From assembly GCF_029714945.1 (NCBI RefSeq), contig NZ_CP121634.1, positions 7,709,001 through 7,773,000 on the forward strand: 64,000 nucleotides of DNA. The letters run 5' to 3'. Within the stretch, counting starts at the first letter, position 1, and every line of letters begins with the position of its first letter. Below, one piece after another: positions 52,735 through 62,184 of this stretch. The position numbers and the translations under genes are program-made. The stretch is from Bradyrhizobium sp. CIAT3101. GTDB lineage: Bacteria > Pseudomonadota > Alphaproteobacteria > Rhizobiales > Xanthobacteraceae. The notes under the pieces were generated by a model. It was not told the DNA's origin. It saw only the letters and a list, made by a program, of their open reading frames with translations, and ran no database searches.

Positions 52735-52846
52735 TCCGCTGGGTCCTCTAAGCCTCAAAGTGCGGCCGCCTTTTAGCGGATCGAGGCAGGCGAGACCAGC
52801 TGCGGTTTTAGGCGGAAATCCCGCGATTTCGGCATAGCGAGAGGGG

Positions 52847-53722
52847 TTAGGCCAACTCTTTGAGCGCCGCTTCCACGATCTTGCGCGCTTCCGCGGTGAG
52901 AGCTGCCTGCGGCGGGACGGGGTCGCCGACGTCATAGCCCTGGATCGCGAGACCGGCCTTGATGCAGGCCGCGAGATTGAAGCGGGCGAAGGCCTCGTTG
53001 ATGCGCCACAGCCTGCGCTGGAGCGCCATGGCCTCGTCCCAGCGGCCGGCCTGGCAGAGATCGTAGAGTGCCACGCTCTGGCGCGGGATGATGCAGGCCG
53101 GGCCCGCCATCCAGCCGAGGCCGCCGATCAACATCACCGCGGCCGGGATGTGGGCGGAGGCCGAGAACACGCGCAAGCGATCGCCGCAGCGGTTCATGAT
53201 CGACAGCAGGCGTCCGGTGTTGGTCGAGGCGTCCTTGATGTAGCCGATGCGCGGATGCTCGGCGAGGCGCGCGATGACATCGAGCGTGAGGTCGGACCGC
53301 TGGAATTGCGGATTGGTGTAGATCACGACGGGAATGTCCACGGCATCAGCGATGCCGCGGAAATAGGATTCGACCTGGGCGTCTGCGAGAGGAAAATACG
53401 CTTCGAGGATCGCCAGGATGCCGTTGGCGCCGAGCTTCTGGTAGGCCTGCGCCTGCGCCACCGCATCGGCCGTCGAGGTCGACGCAACGCCGGCCACCAC
53501 GGGCACGCGGCCCTTCGCAGCCTCGATCGTGGTCTGCACCACCGCCATGCGCTGCGCGGCGTTGAGATAGGCGAACTCGCCGGTCGAGCCCAGCGGCGTC
53601 AGCCCGTGCACGCCGGCGCCAATCAAATCGTCGCAGAGCCTTGCGAGCACGTCCGTTCGCACCGCGCCGTCAGTGCCGACGGGCGAGACGAGATAGGGAA
53701 AAACGCCGCGAAAATCGGTCAT
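52847..53722 (-). CDS. DapA family aldolase/lyase
   Basis: 291 residues of the dihydrodipicolinate synthase/N-acetylneuraminate lyase family. Motifs are [19 protein letters not shown], the Tyr in [10 protein letters not shown] and the Schiff-base lysine in [13 protein letters not shown]. It probably cleaves or condenses a pyruvate-type keto acid, with partner substrate unknown. The start at 53722 is preferred over an upstream ATG at 53788. It precedes a CoxL-like hydroxylase on the same strand, which may share its pathway. Confidence 0.86.
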   Translation of the reverse strand: MTDFRGVFPYLVSPVGTDGAVRTDVLARLCDDLIGAGVHGLTPLGSTGEFAYLNAAQRMAVVQTTIEAAKGRVPVVAGVASTSTADAVAQAQAYQKLGANGILAILEAYFPLADAQVESYFRGIADAVDIPVVIYTNPQFQRSDLTLDVIARLAEHPRIGYIKDASTNTGRLLSIMNRCGDRLRVFSASAHIPAAVMLIGGLGWMAGPACIIPRQSVALYDLCQAGRWDEAMALQRRLWRINEAFARFNLAACIKAGLAIQGYDVGDPVPPQAALTAEARKIVEAALKELA

Positions 53723-53833
53723 GTCGGGAATAAAATCCGGGGAAGCGAGTCTTGTCTGGCAGGCGCGCGATCCAACGCGTGCTACCATGGGGTCCTATTG
53801 CCAGCAAGCGACCTGCTTTCGAAGAGCGTATTT

Positions 53834-54667
53834 GTGGTTTGGGAAATTGTCCTGCAGCGTTGGCGGGCGTTGTTGTGTTGCGCCGGCCTCCTCGCCGCGG
53901 CGCTATGTCCCGGCATGGCTCGGGCCGGTGAATGCCCCGCGCCGCAATCGGAGATCGCGACCGATCGTCCTGACGTGACCAATTCCAGCCTGGTCGTGCC
54001 TGATGGCAGCATCCAGATCGAGAACGGCCTCAACACGTCCAGCCAGAGCGCCGGCCAGGGCCTTGACGGCAGCAACAGCCGTCTTCGCTTCGGCATCGCG
54101 CCGTGCCTCGAAGTGCTGGTCGACGTGCCGAGCTATGTCGGGCGGTTGACCGGCATGGTCGATACCGGTTTCACCAATGTCACGCCTGGCGTGAAGTGGC
54201 AGGTCAGCGGACTGCCAGAGCCTGCGAACCTCTCGGTGGTGTTCGGCGTCGGCCTGCCGACCGGCACGCCCGCGATCACCGGCGCAGGCCTTCAACCCTA
54301 TCTGCAATTCCCCTGGTCTTACGAGCTCGGCGGCGGCTGGGGCATCAGCGGCATGTTCACGAGCTTCTTCCGGCCGTCGGATCCGGGCAACCACCAGACC
54401 AGCGAAGCAACCTTCGTGATCGAGCGGAAGGTCAGCGAGAAGCTGGCGCTGTTCGCCGAATATGTCAGCGACACGCCATCACGCGGCGCGAGCACCGCGC
54501 TGCTCAATGTCGGCGGCGGCTATCTACTGAACCGGACCGAGCAGATCGATTTCCACCTGGCCTTCGGCCTCAACCGGAATTCGCCGGACTACATCATCGG
54601 CGTCGGCTATTCCTACCGCTGGGACAACGTCCTCGGCGCGGCCGCGCGACCGATGCTTCGGCATTGA
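53834..54667 (+). CDS. Outer membrane beta-barrel, phenol MetA-type transporter family
   Basis: About 277 residues from a GTG at 53834, with GAAGAG seven bases upstream. A signal peptide (RALLCCAGLLAAALCPGMAR) is followed by beta-rich repeated blocks: IATDRPDVTNSSLVVPDGSI, FTNVTPGVKWQVSG and the C-terminal IIGVGYSYRWD. This is the outer-membrane family called MetA-pathway of phenol degradation, usually annotated simply as transporter. No substrate is known. It is divergent from the DapA-family gene; a longer frame begins at 53150 inside that gene and is not real. Confidence 0.75.
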   Translation: MVWEIVLQRWRALLCCAGLLAAALCPGMARAGECPAPQSEIATDRPDVTNSSLVVPDGSIQIENGLNTSSQSAGQGLDGSNSRLRFGIAPCLEVLVDVPSYVGRLTGMVDTGFTNVTPGVKWQVSGLPEPANLSVVFGVGLPTGTPAITGAGLQPYLQFPWSYELGGGWGISGMFTSFFRPSDPGNHQTSEATFVIERKVSEKLALFAEYVSDTPSRGASTALLNVGGGYLLNRTEQIDFHLAFGLNRNSPDYIIGVGYSYRWDNVLGAAARPMLRH

Positions 54668-54689
54668 CCAAGCTGGTCAGCGCGGCCGC

Positions 54690-55655
54690 TCACACCTTGA
54701 GCAGCCGCACCCGTGTGCCCCAGGGATCGACCGCCTCGACGCCATCCGGCAGCTGCGCCACCCGGGCGCCGCCCTTGCGCAGGCGCTCTTCCTGCGCGGC
54801 GAGCAACTCCTGCTTCTCCGTCACCAGCGAAAACCAGGCGAGCCCGGTCATGGCATCGTCGCGCTGGCCTGCGCCCTGGCTCTGCCAGACGTTCATGCCG
54901 AGATGGTGGTGATAGCGCCCCGACGACAGGAACGCGGCGCCGTTGCGACTGCGGGTCGGGTCGAGGCCGATCGTGCCGTGGTAAAAGCTCTGGGCCTGCG
55001 CGAGATCGCCGACACGCAAATGCATGTGGCCGACCCGCATCCCGTCCGGCGCCTTCGCATAGTCGCTGACGCGCGTGTTGGTCAGCGACAGCAGGTCGGG
55101 GATATTGAGCTCGTCGGTCGCCATCTGCACGCTGCCCTCGCTCCACTGCCATTGCGAGGGATCGCGATCGGCATAGACCTCGATGCCGTTACCTTCGGGG
55201 TCGTCGAGATAGACGGACTCGCTGACGAGGTGATCGGCAAAGCCCGACAGCTTCACGCGGTGCGAGGCCGCGTGCACCAGCCAGCGCGCCAGGTCTTTTC
55301 GCGTCGGCATCAGGAAGGCGGTGTGGTAGAGGCCGGCGGCGTTGCGCGGCTCGATCGCGGCGTCGGGACGGGCTTCCAGCACCAGCAGCGTGATACCGGC
55401 GGTGCCGAGCTTCGCGGCGGCGCCGGAGCGCTCCATCACGGTGAGCCCGATGACGTCGCGGTAGTAGTCGGCGACCTTGTCGAGATTCTTCACCCGCAGC
55501 GTCACCATGCCGACCCGCATCGGCGTACGGCTGGCATAGGTCGGCCCGCCGCCTTGCGGATTGCCTTCGGCGCGCGCGGCGGCCGCGGCCGCCATCGCGA
55601 GCGAGCTGGCACCGGCGAGTTGAAGCAGGGTGCGGCGGGTGAGGTCGATGGTCAT
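54690..55655 (-). CDS. Tat-exported VOC (CatE-like) superfamily protein
   Basis: 321 residues. A twin-arginine signal (MTIDLTRRTLLQLAGASSLA) leads to two glyoxalase/VOC domains: MVTLRVKNLDKVADYYRDVI then LYHTAFLMPTRKDLARW, and HMHLRVGDLAQAQSFYHGTI then YHHHLGMNVWQS. DDPEGNGIEVYADRDPSQWQ is typical of the CatE-like family. Export of this enzyme type is unusual. The substrate is unknown. The start at 55655 follows GACCGATG in the leader; longer frames upstream have no conserved features. It is convergent with the outer-membrane gene. Confidence 0.84.
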   Translation of the reverse strand: MTIDLTRRTLLQLAGASSLAMAAAAAARAEGNPQGGGPTYASRTPMRVGMVTLRVKNLDKVADYYRDVIGLTVMERSGAAAKLGTAGITLLVLEARPDAAIEPRNAAGLYHTAFLMPTRKDLARWLVHAASHRVKLSGFADHLVSESVYLDDPEGNGIEVYADRDPSQWQWSEGSVQMATDELNIPDLLSLTNTRVSDYAKAPDGMRVGHMHLRVGDLAQAQSFYHGTIGLDPTRSRNGAAFLSSGRYHHHLGMNVWQSQGAGQRDDAMTGLAWFSLVTEKQELLAAQEERLRKGGARVAQLPDGVEAVDPWGTRVRLLKV

Positions 55656-55834
55656 CGGTCGGGGCTCGCTGACATCCTTGAGGCCATATCGCGCAATTCG
55701 GGGATTGCTACACGTTCCCGTGAGCGGCTCCCAATCACATGTTCGTCGGCCGGACCCAGGGCGGACTGGCCACCCGGCCAGTTTCGCAATGGCCCGCGAC
55801 ATCCCAGATTGTGGACAGCTTACAGGAGCCTTCC

Positions 55835-56701
55835 ATGACCGACTTCACTCCTCTCACCTCGCTATCGTCCGCGCTCGCGGATGTCGTGGCGCGCATCGCG
55901 CCGTCCGTCGTCTCCGTGCATTCGCATCGCTCCCGCTCGACCGGCTTCGTCTGGAAGCCCGGCCTGATCGTGACCGCCGACGAGGCGCTGGCGGACGAGG
56001 GCGAGGTCCAGATCGTGCTTGCCGACGGCAGCACGGCCCTGGCCACCATCGTCGGCCGCGACCACACCACCGATATCGCGTTGCTGCGCGCCGACACCAA
56101 CCTCGCGCCGGTCAGGCTCGCCGCGACGGTCCCCGCCCTCGGCGCGCTATCGGTCGTGGTCGCCACCAATCGCGATGCGCCGAGCGCGGCGCTCGGGATG
56201 GTATCGGTATCCGGCAAGGGCTGGCGCTCCCTGCGCGGCGGCGAGATCGATACGCGGATCGAGCTCGATGTCCGCCTGCGTTCGAGCCAGGAAGGCGGCC
56301 TCGCCGTCGATGCCTCCGGCGAGGCCTTCGGCATGACCGTGCTCGGACCGCGGCGCGTGCTGGTGATTCCCACGGCGACGATCGAGCGGGTTGCGGCGCA
56401 GCTCGAAACGCGCGGCCGCATCGCGCGCGGGTATCTCGGGCTCGGCCTGCAGCCGCTGCGGCTCGACGACGGCATCGGCGCGATGGTGATGAATGTCGAC
56501 AAGGCGGGTCCCGCCGCCACAGCCGGCATCCGCCAGGGCGACGTGATCGTCGCGGTCAATGACCAGAAGCTGTCCGGCGTGCGCGCGCTGTTGCGGACGC
56601 TGGGCCCGGCGAGCGTCGGCCAGGTGGTCGATGTCGCGATCCGTCGCGGCGGCGAGCCGGCGAGCTTCAAGGTCACGATCGGCGAAAGGCCGGAGGCGTG
56701 A
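55835..56701 (+). CDS. HtrA/DegP-like PDZ protein with lost catalytic residues (pseudoprotease)
   Basis: 288 residues. It is aligned with the S1C protease core: VTADEAL at 46-52 is where DegP has VTNNHVV, so the catalytic His is Glu50; TTDIALLR keeps Asp80; and SSQEGGLAVDASGEAFGM at 150-167 replaces GNSGG, so the catalytic Ser is Glu153. A PDZ domain follows at about 200-285 (RGYLGLGLQPLRLDDG, DKAGPAATAGIRQGDVIVAV). There is no signal peptide, so it is cytoplasmic. It is translationally coupled to the downstream LuxR-type gene. The role is probably binding, not cleavage. Confidence 0.85.
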   Translation: MTDFTPLTSLSSALADVVARIAPSVVSVHSHRSRSTGFVWKPGLIVTADEALADEGEVQIVLADGSTALATIVGRDHTTDIALLRADTNLAPVRLAATVPALGALSVVVATNRDAPSAALGMVSVSGKGWRSLRGGEIDTRIELDVRLRSSQEGGLAVDASGEAFGMTVLGPRRVLVIPTATIERVAAQLETRGRIARGYLGLGLQPLRLDDGIGAMVMNVDKAGPAATAGIRQGDVIVAVNDQKLSGVRALLRTLGPASVGQVVDVAIRRGGEPASFKVTIGERPEA

Positions 56702-57069
56702 GCGAGGACAACGCACCCGAGATCGTGCTGTCCCTGGAGATCGACGATCCCGCGCTGGCCGACCGCCTCGCGACACTGCTCGGCAGTGTCGCGGGGCTTC
56801 GCCTTGCTGCACCCGGCGAGACCGCCACGGCGAGCGTCGTCGCGCGCGATCCGCGCGTCATGCCGGAAGACATCGCACTGACGCAGCGCGAGCTCGACGT
56901 GCTGGCGCTGATGGCGGAAGGCGCCTCCAACAAGATGATCGCGCGGCAGCTCAGCATCTCCGTGCACACCGTGAAATTCCATGTCGGCTCGCTGCTGGAC
57001 AAGCTGGATGCCACCGGCCGCACCGACGCCGTCGCGCATGCGGCGCGCCGCGGCGTGATCGAGCTATAG
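56698..57069 (+). CDS. LuxR-type HTH regulator with degenerate N-terminal domain
   Basis: 123 residues from a GTG that overlaps the HtrA-like stop (GTGA). Residues 60-120 are a full LuxR/FixJ helix-turn-helix: LTQRELDVLALMAEGASNKM then IARQLSISVHTVKFHVGSLL. Residues 10-50 look like a receiver remnant but lack the acidic and phosphoacceptor residues. Its activity is therefore probably set by partner binding, and the coupled PDZ protein is the best candidate. The stop codon shares CTATAG with the convergent histidine kinase gene. Confidence 0.86.
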   Translation: MSEDNAPEIVLSLEIDDPALADRLATLLGSVAGLRLAAPGETATASVVARDPRVMPEDIALTQRELDVLALMAEGASNKMIARQLSISVHTVKFHVGSLLDKLDATGRTDAVAHAARRGVIEL

Positions 57070-58149
57070 CGCGATCGGGAATTTGAGTTCGACGGTCAGG
57101 CCCGGCGCGTTGTCACGCAGCGCGATCTCGGCGCCGTGGAGGCGCGATACCGCCGCGACCAGGCTCAGGCCCAGACCGTTGCCGGGCGTATAGCGGCTCT
57201 GTTCGAGCCGGTAGAAGCGTTTGAAGACGTGATCATGCTGGTCGGCGGCAATGCCCGGACCGTCATCGGCGATGGCGATCGTCGCGCTGGTGCCGGCATA
57301 ACGGCAGGTCACGGTCACTTGTCCGCCGGCGCGGCCATGCTTGATCGCGTTGTCGACCAGATTGGCGATGGCATCGAACAAGAGGTCGCGATCGCCGGTT
57401 ACGGCAACGTCGCGGTCACCGCCAAGGCTCATGCGCGTCGCGACCTGTTCGGCGGCGGCGTCATAGAGCTCGACGACCTCGCCGGCGATCTCCGCAAGAT
57501 TGAGCGCGCGAAACGCGCTGCGGCGAGCGCGGGTCTCGATCTCCGATATCCGTGTGATCGAGGCGAACATGCCGAGCACCGCATCGAGGTCGGCGATGGT
57601 ATCGCCGATCAGCGCGGCATCGGCTTCACTGTTGCGCTCGTGGTGATAGGCCTTTTCCAGCCGGCCGCGCATGCGCGTCAGCGGCGTGCGCAGATCATGG
57701 GCGACATTGTCGCTGACCTGCTTGACTTCGCCCATCAGCGTCTCGATGCGATCGAGCATCTGATTGAGGTTTTCGGCGACGCGGTCCCACTCGTCATGGC
57801 TGCCGCGCAGGGGAATGCGCCGGTCGAGGCCGGACAGCATGATGGCGCGGCTGGTGGCGTTGATCTCCTCGATCCGCCCGACCGTGCGTCGCGTCACCAG
57901 CACGGCGGCGAGACCGGCCAGCACGACCAGCAGCACCGCAACTGCGACCATCGCCAGCTCGAGCATCGCGACGAAGCCTGAGTGGTCGCCGACATCGCCG
58001 ACCCGGCTCCGCACAAAGGCGAGCGTGCCGAAATAGACATAGGCCATGATCGCCGCGACGATCAGGCCGAAGATCGCGATCGCGATCAGCGCCAGGCGGA
58101 AGGTCGAGGAACGAAGCGTGTCAGCCAGGAGCACGGAGGCAATATCCAA
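57064..58149 (-). CDS. Sensor histidine kinase (HAMP, HisKA)
   Basis: 361 residues. Two transmembrane helices at about 18-40 and 60-84 flank a very short periplasmic loop of about 20 residues. A HAMP linker follows, then the H-box NVAHDLRTPLTRMRG with His151, the N-box NLVDNAIKHG, DDGPGIA and GNGLGLSLV. The short loop suggests sensing in the membrane or through a partner. The start overlaps the end of the response regulator gene by 29 bases, so the pair is translationally coupled. It is convergent with the LuxR-type gene, and the stop codons overlap. Confidence 0.88.
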   Translation of the reverse strand: MDIASVLLADTLRSSTFRLALIAIAIFGLIVAAIMAYVYFGTLAFVRSRVGDVGDHSGFVAMLELAMVAVAVLLVVLAGLAAVLVTRRTVGRIEEINATSRAIMLSGLDRRIPLRGSHDEWDRVAENLNQMLDRIETLMGEVKQVSDNVAHDLRTPLTRMRGRLEKAYHHERNSEADAALIGDTIADLDAVLGMFASITRISEIETRARRSAFRALNLAEIAGEVVELYDAAAEQVATRMSLGGDRDVAVTGDRDLLFDAIANLVDNAIKHGRAGGQVTVTCRYAGTSATIAIADDGPGIAADQHDHVFKRFYRLEQSRYTPGNGLGLSLVAAVSRLHGAEIALRDNAPGLTVELKFPIAL

Positions 58150-58813
58150 TGCCGCGAATGGTGTGGATCAATGGATAGGCCTGGGCATCGTCGACCTTGC
58201 GACGGACGCGTCCGACATAGACGTCGATGATGTTGGTGGAGGGATCGAAATGCAGGTCCCAGACATGCTGGAGCAGCATCGCGCGGGAGACGACGCGGCC
58301 TTCGTTGCGCACGAGATATTCGAGCAATTGAAACTCGCGCGGCAGCAGCGGAATCTTGCGGCCGCGACGGCTGGCATTGCGTGCGATCAGATCCACCGCG
58401 AGATCGCCGACACGCAAAATCGTTTCCTTGGCGATGGTCTCGCTGCGGCGGCCGAGCGCCTCGAGGCGGGCGAGCAACTCGACGAAGGAAAACGGCTTGA
58501 CGAGGTAATCGTCGCCGCCGGCACGCAAGCCGCGCACACGGTCATCGACCTCGCCGAGCGCGGAGATGATCAGGAAGGGCGAGGCAACGCCGTCATCGCG
58601 CATCTGCCGCATCACGGCGATGCCGTCGATGTCGGGCAGCATGCGGTCGATCGTGATCACGGCATAGTCGCGCGCAACGCCGTGACTGAGGGCTTCACGC
58701 CCCGTAGCGGCGAGGTCGACGTCATAGCCGGACATCGTCAGCTCCTCGACGAGCTGGCCTGCAGTTTCCGGATCGTCCTCGACGACCAGGATGCGACGGT
58801 GGCCTCCGGTCAT
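58121..58813 (-). CDS. OmpR/PhoB family response regulator
   Basis: 230 residues. The receiver has acidic residues D13/D14, phosphoacceptor D56 (VITIDRMLPD) and K106 (LVKPFSF). The C-terminal winged helix includes LLPREFQLLEYLVRNEGRVV and IIDVYVGRVRRKVDD. It is the partner of the downstream kinase. Targets are not known. It lies 97 bp from the Gly/His-rich exported protein gene upstream, on the same strand. Confidence 0.9.
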   Translation of the reverse strand: MTGGHRRILVVEDDPETAGQLVEELTMSGYDVDLAATGREALSHGVARDYAVITIDRMLPDIDGIAVMRQMRDDGVASPFLIISALGEVDDRVRGLRAGGDDYLVKPFSFVELLARLEALGRRSETIAKETILRVGDLAVDLIARNASRRGRKIPLLPREFQLLEYLVRNEGRVVSRAMLLQHVWDLHFDPSTNIIDVYVGRVRRKVDDAQAYPLIHTIRGIGYCLRAPG

Positions 58814-58910
58814 GGCAAACTCCGAGCGACGATCGCCACCAGACTATCCCGTTCCGGGGCTGAGCGGAACTGCCTGGTGGCGATCGCGACAATGGTGCGG
58901 TACGGCGATG

Positions 58911-59417
58911 CTAGTACCAATTTTCCCCGCACACATTGACCCATTGCCACCCATAGGGCGTCAAGCTCCTGCGCCAGCAGCCGTCGTCGTAATAATTGGC
59001 GTAGTAGAAGGGCGCACCGATGAAGGCGAACCGGTGGAAGCGATGATGTCGGAAGAAGAAGGCGTGGCGGCCGATGAACGGCCTGCCGTGCCAGCCGGCA
59101 CCGGCGAAACGCGGCCCGAAGGCCGCGCGGGTCGCTAATGGGGCACCGGCAAAGCGCGGCCCAAAGGCAGCGTGGGCCGCCATCGGCGAGCCGGCGAAGC
59201 GGGCGCCGCTGAAATGAGCACCGCCCATGCCGCCGAAGTGCATGCCGCCGCCCATACCGCCGACGTGCATCCCTCCACCACCGAAATGGCCACCACCGCC
59301 AAAGCCGCCGCCGTGACCGCCGCCGCCACCACCACCCCGGGCGAGAACGGGCGATGCAAGTGCCAGCGCCGCGACGACGGTCGCCGCGACGAGGCGAGTG
59401 AGACGTCTGTTGTTCAT
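58911..59417 (-). CDS. Exported Gly/His-rich protein
   Basis: 168 residues. A signal peptide (MNNRRLTRLVAATVVAALAL then ASPVLA) precedes a low-complexity domain rich in Gly and His (GGGHFGGGGMHVGGMGGGMH, then repeated FGPRFAGAPLATRAAFGPRF) and a more structured C-terminus with Tyr and Cys (YYDDGCWRRSLTPYGWQWVN, VCGENWY). Two Cys could form a disulphide. The composition suggests metal or surface binding but I cannot assign a family. The ATG follows GGAGG. The two-component system genes are downstream on the same strand. Confidence 0.78.
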   Translation of the reverse strand: MNNRRLTRLVAATVVAALALASPVLARGGGGGGGHGGGFGGGGHFGGGGMHVGGMGGGMHFGGMGGAHFSGARFAGSPMAAHAAFGPRFAGAPLATRAAFGPRFAGAGWHGRPFIGRHAFFFRHHRFHRFAFIGAPFYYANYYDDGCWRRSLTPYGWQWVNVCGENWY

Positions 59418-59534
59418 CGGAAATCCTCCATGCAGCGCGGCAACACGCGCCGCGCGGGGAGGATCAGATGAGAAGAAAGAGCCCTCTCCTTCAACTTACA
59501 AATGCGCCAGATTCTGACGCGGGTGTTAGGGAGG

Positions 59535-61868
59535 CTAAGCCCGCTTGCCGTTGTTCTTCTCGGCCGCACGACGCATCGCTTCGGCGAGCGCGCCACCGCC
59601 GGAAGATTCCTGCTGGCGCGGGGCCGATGACGTCATGCGGTTGGTGTTGCGCGTGTTGTCGCGCTGCATGCCGGGGGCGTCCTTCTTGGCGCCGACCTCG
59701 TCGTCGAGCCGGAGCGTCAGCGAGATGCGCTTGCGGGCGACCTCGAAGTCCAGCACCTTCACCTTGACGATGTCGCCGGGCTTCACCACCTCGCGCGGAT
59801 CCTTGATGAAGGTTTTCGACATCGCCGAGATGTGGACGAGACCATCCTGGTGCACGCCGATGTCGACGAACGCGCCGAAGGCGGCGACGTTGGTCACGGT
59901 GCCCTCGAGGATCATGCCCTTCTGGAGATGCTTGATCTCCTCGACGCCCTCCTTGAACACCGCGGCCTTGAACGCCGGACGCGGATCGCGGCCGGGCTTT
60001 TCCAATTCGCGCAGAATGTCGGTGACGGTCGGCAGACCGAAGGTCTCGTCGACGAAATCCTTCGGCTTCAGCGTACGGACGACCTCGCTGGAGCCAATCA
60101 GCGCCTTGATGTCGCTCTTGGTCGCGGCGAGAATCCGGCGCACCACCGGATAGGCTTCCGGATGCACGCCGGAGGCATCGAGCGGGTCTTCGCCGCCGAG
60201 GATGCGCAGGAAGCCGGCGCACTGCTCGAACGCCTTCGGCCCGAGCCGTGGCACTTCCTTCAGCGCCTTGCGCGACTTGAACGGACCGTTGGCATCGCGA
60301 TGCGCGACAATGCTCTGCGCCAGACCCGAGCCGACGCCCGACACGCGCGCGAGCAGCGGCGCGGAAGCCGTGTTGACGTCGACGCCGACCGCGTTCACGC
60401 AGTCTTCGACCACGGCATCGAGCGATTTGGCGAGCTTGGCCTGGCCGAGATCGTGCTGATACTGGCCGACGCCGATCGCCTTGGGCTCGATCTTGACGAG
60501 CTCGGCGAGCGGATCCTGCAGACGACGGGCGATCGAAACCGCACCGCGCAGGGTGACGTCGAGATCGGGTAATTCCTCCGAGGCGAAGGCCGAGGCCGAA
60601 TAGACCGACGCGCCGGCTTCCGACACCACGATCTTGGACATCTTCAGCTCGGCGAGGCCCTTGACGAGATCGCCCGCGAGCTTGTCGGTTTCGCGCGAGG
60701 CGGTGCCGTTGCCGATCGCGATCAGTTCGACGCGGTGCTTGATCGCGAGCTTGCCGAGGATCGCGAGCGACTCGTTCCACTGCCGCTGCGGCTCGTGCGG
60801 ATAGATCACGGCGGTATCGACCACCTTGCCGGTCGCATCGGTGACGGCGACCTTGACGCCGGTGCGGTAGCCGGGATCGAGACCCATGGTGGCGCGGGTG
60901 CCGGCGGGCGCCGCCAGCAGCAGATCGCGCAGGTTCGAGGCGAACACGCGGACGGCCTCGGTCTCGGCCGCATTCCACAGCCGCATGCGCAGATCGATAT
61001 TGAGATGCACCTGGATCTTGGTGCGCCAGGCCCAGCGCACGGTGTCGATCAGCCAGCGATCGCCGGCGCGCTTGAGGTCGGCGATGCCGAACCGCTTCAT
61101 GATCTTCAATTCATAGGCGCCCGGGACACCCGCCGGCGGCACCTCGGCCTCGGCCTGGATCTGGAGATCGAGGATCTCTTCCTTCTCGCCGCGGAACATC
61201 GCGAGGATGCGGTGCGAGGGCAATTTGGTCAGCGGCTCGGAGAACTCAAAATAGTCGGCGAATTTTTCGCCCTCGGTCTTCTTGCCGTCGCGCACCTTCG
61301 AGGCCATGCGCGCGTTGGTCCACATCTCCTCGCGCAACACGCCGATCAAATCGGCGTCTTCGTCGAAACGTTCGACCAGGATGGCACGGGCGCCGTCGAG
61401 CGCGGCCACCGCATCGGCAACGCCCTTCTCGGCGTTGATGAAGCCTTCGGCGACGACCTTGGGATCGTTGCCAGGCTCCGCGATCAGCTGGTTGGCGAGC
61501 GGCTCCAGGCCGGCCTCCTTGGCGATCTCGGCCTTGGTGCGGCGCTTCGGCTTGAACGGCAGATAGATGTCTTCGAGGCGCGCCTTGCTGTCGGCGGCGA
61601 GGATGGAGGCTTCGAGTGCGGCGTCGAGCTTGCCCTGCTCGCGGACCGATTCGAGGATCGCCTTGCGGCGATCTTCCAGCTCGCGGAGATAGCCCAGGCG
61701 TTCCTCCAGGGTGCGCAATTGCGCGTCGTCGAGCGCACCGGTCGCTTCCTTGCGGTAGCGCGCGATGAAGGGAACCGTGGCGCCGCCGTCGAGCAACGCC
61801 ACCGTCGCCTCGACCTGCTCTGCCCGTACCCCAAGCTCCTGCGCAATTTTCTGGTTGATATTTGCCAC
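59535..61868 (-). CDS. tex: Tex family RNA-binding protein
   Basis: 777 residues. The N-terminal domain starts [20 protein letters not shown] and includes [20 protein letters not shown]. The YqgF-like domain has [16 protein letters not shown], followed by helix-hairpin-helix ([20 protein letters not shown]) and a C-terminal S1 RNA-binding domain ([20 protein letters not shown]). A short basic tail has [24 protein letters not shown] residues. Tex is a conserved transcription accessory protein that binds nucleic acids and affects expression of virulence or stress genes. Confidence 0.93.
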   Translation of the reverse strand: MANINQKIAQELGVRAEQVEATVALLDGGATVPFIARYRKEATGALDDAQLRTLEERLGYLRELEDRRKAILESVREQGKLDAALEASILAADSKARLEDIYLPFKPKRRTKAEIAKEAGLEPLANQLIAEPGNDPKVVAEGFINAEKGVADAVAALDGARAILVERFDEDADLIGVLREEMWTNARMASKVRDGKKTEGEKFADYFEFSEPLTKLPSHRILAMFRGEKEEILDLQIQAEAEVPPAGVPGAYELKIMKRFGIADLKRAGDRWLIDTVRWAWRTKIQVHLNIDLRMRLWNAAETEAVRVFASNLRDLLLAAPAGTRATMGLDPGYRTGVKVAVTDATGKVVDTAVIYPHEPQRQWNESLAILGKLAIKHRVELIAIGNGTASRETDKLAGDLVKGLAELKMSKIVVSEAGASVYSASAFASEELPDLDVTLRGAVSIARRLQDPLAELVKIEPKAIGVGQYQHDLGQAKLAKSLDAVVEDCVNAVGVDVNTASAPLLARVSGVGSGLAQSIVAHRDANGPFKSRKALKEVPRLGPKAFEQCAGFLRILGGEDPLDASGVHPEAYPVVRRILAATKSDIKALIGSSEVVRTLKPKDFVDETFGLPTVTDILRELEKPGRDPRPAFKAAVFKEGVEEIKHLQKGMILEGTVTNVAAFGAFVDIGVHQDGLVHISAMSKTFIKDPREVVKPGDIVKVKVLDFEVARKRISLTLRLDDEVGAKKDAPGMQRDNTRNTNRMTSSAPRQQESSGGGALAEAMRRAAEKNNGKRA

Positions 61869-62054
61869 GCGAGAATCCCTCTATATCCAAGCACGCGACG
61901 CAAACCGAAATCCGGCCGCGGGACGCCGCTTATGGACCAACCGAGGTTGATTCATCAAGGTGCGGCGCGCAACCGTCGACAGAGGATTTTTTTTGTGGGA
62001 CCGATGCGGTCTCGCCACAATCGTGGGGATGTCGCGGGGCACACATGAAGTCCT

Positions 62055-62144
62055 GTAGGATGGGTAGAGCACTTGCGAAACCCATCAACTCTTCTTCCAA
62101 TCGGAGACATGATGGGTTTCGCTGCGCTCTACCCATCCTACGGC
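62055..62144. repeat. Palindromic intergenic repeat (GTAGGATGGGTAGAGC type)
   Basis: The left end TGTAGGATGGGTAGAGCACT is mirrored by the right end GCTGCGCTCTACCCATCCTA. GCGAAACCCATCAACTC and GATGGGTTTCGC also pair inside. This is a separate copy of the GTAGGRTGGG class also seen at 26420-26510. Confidence 0.8.
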
Positions 62145-62184
62145 CTCGCAGACACACCTTCTGCACCCTCGCGGCGCGTTTCAC

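Noticed and set aside
50743..52776. 677-residue plus-strand open frame
   Set aside because: Antisense to the CoxL-like gene, with no domain.
54665..54679. TGACCA-AGC-TGGTCA stem after the outer-membrane gene
   Set aside because: Only six base pairs, overlapping the stop codon and without a T tract.
54690..55655. Apparent loss of the metal-ligand Glu at the C-terminus of the VOC protein (WGTRVRLL)
   Set aside because: The same ending is usual in CatE-like two-domain members as I remember them, so it is not an anomaly.
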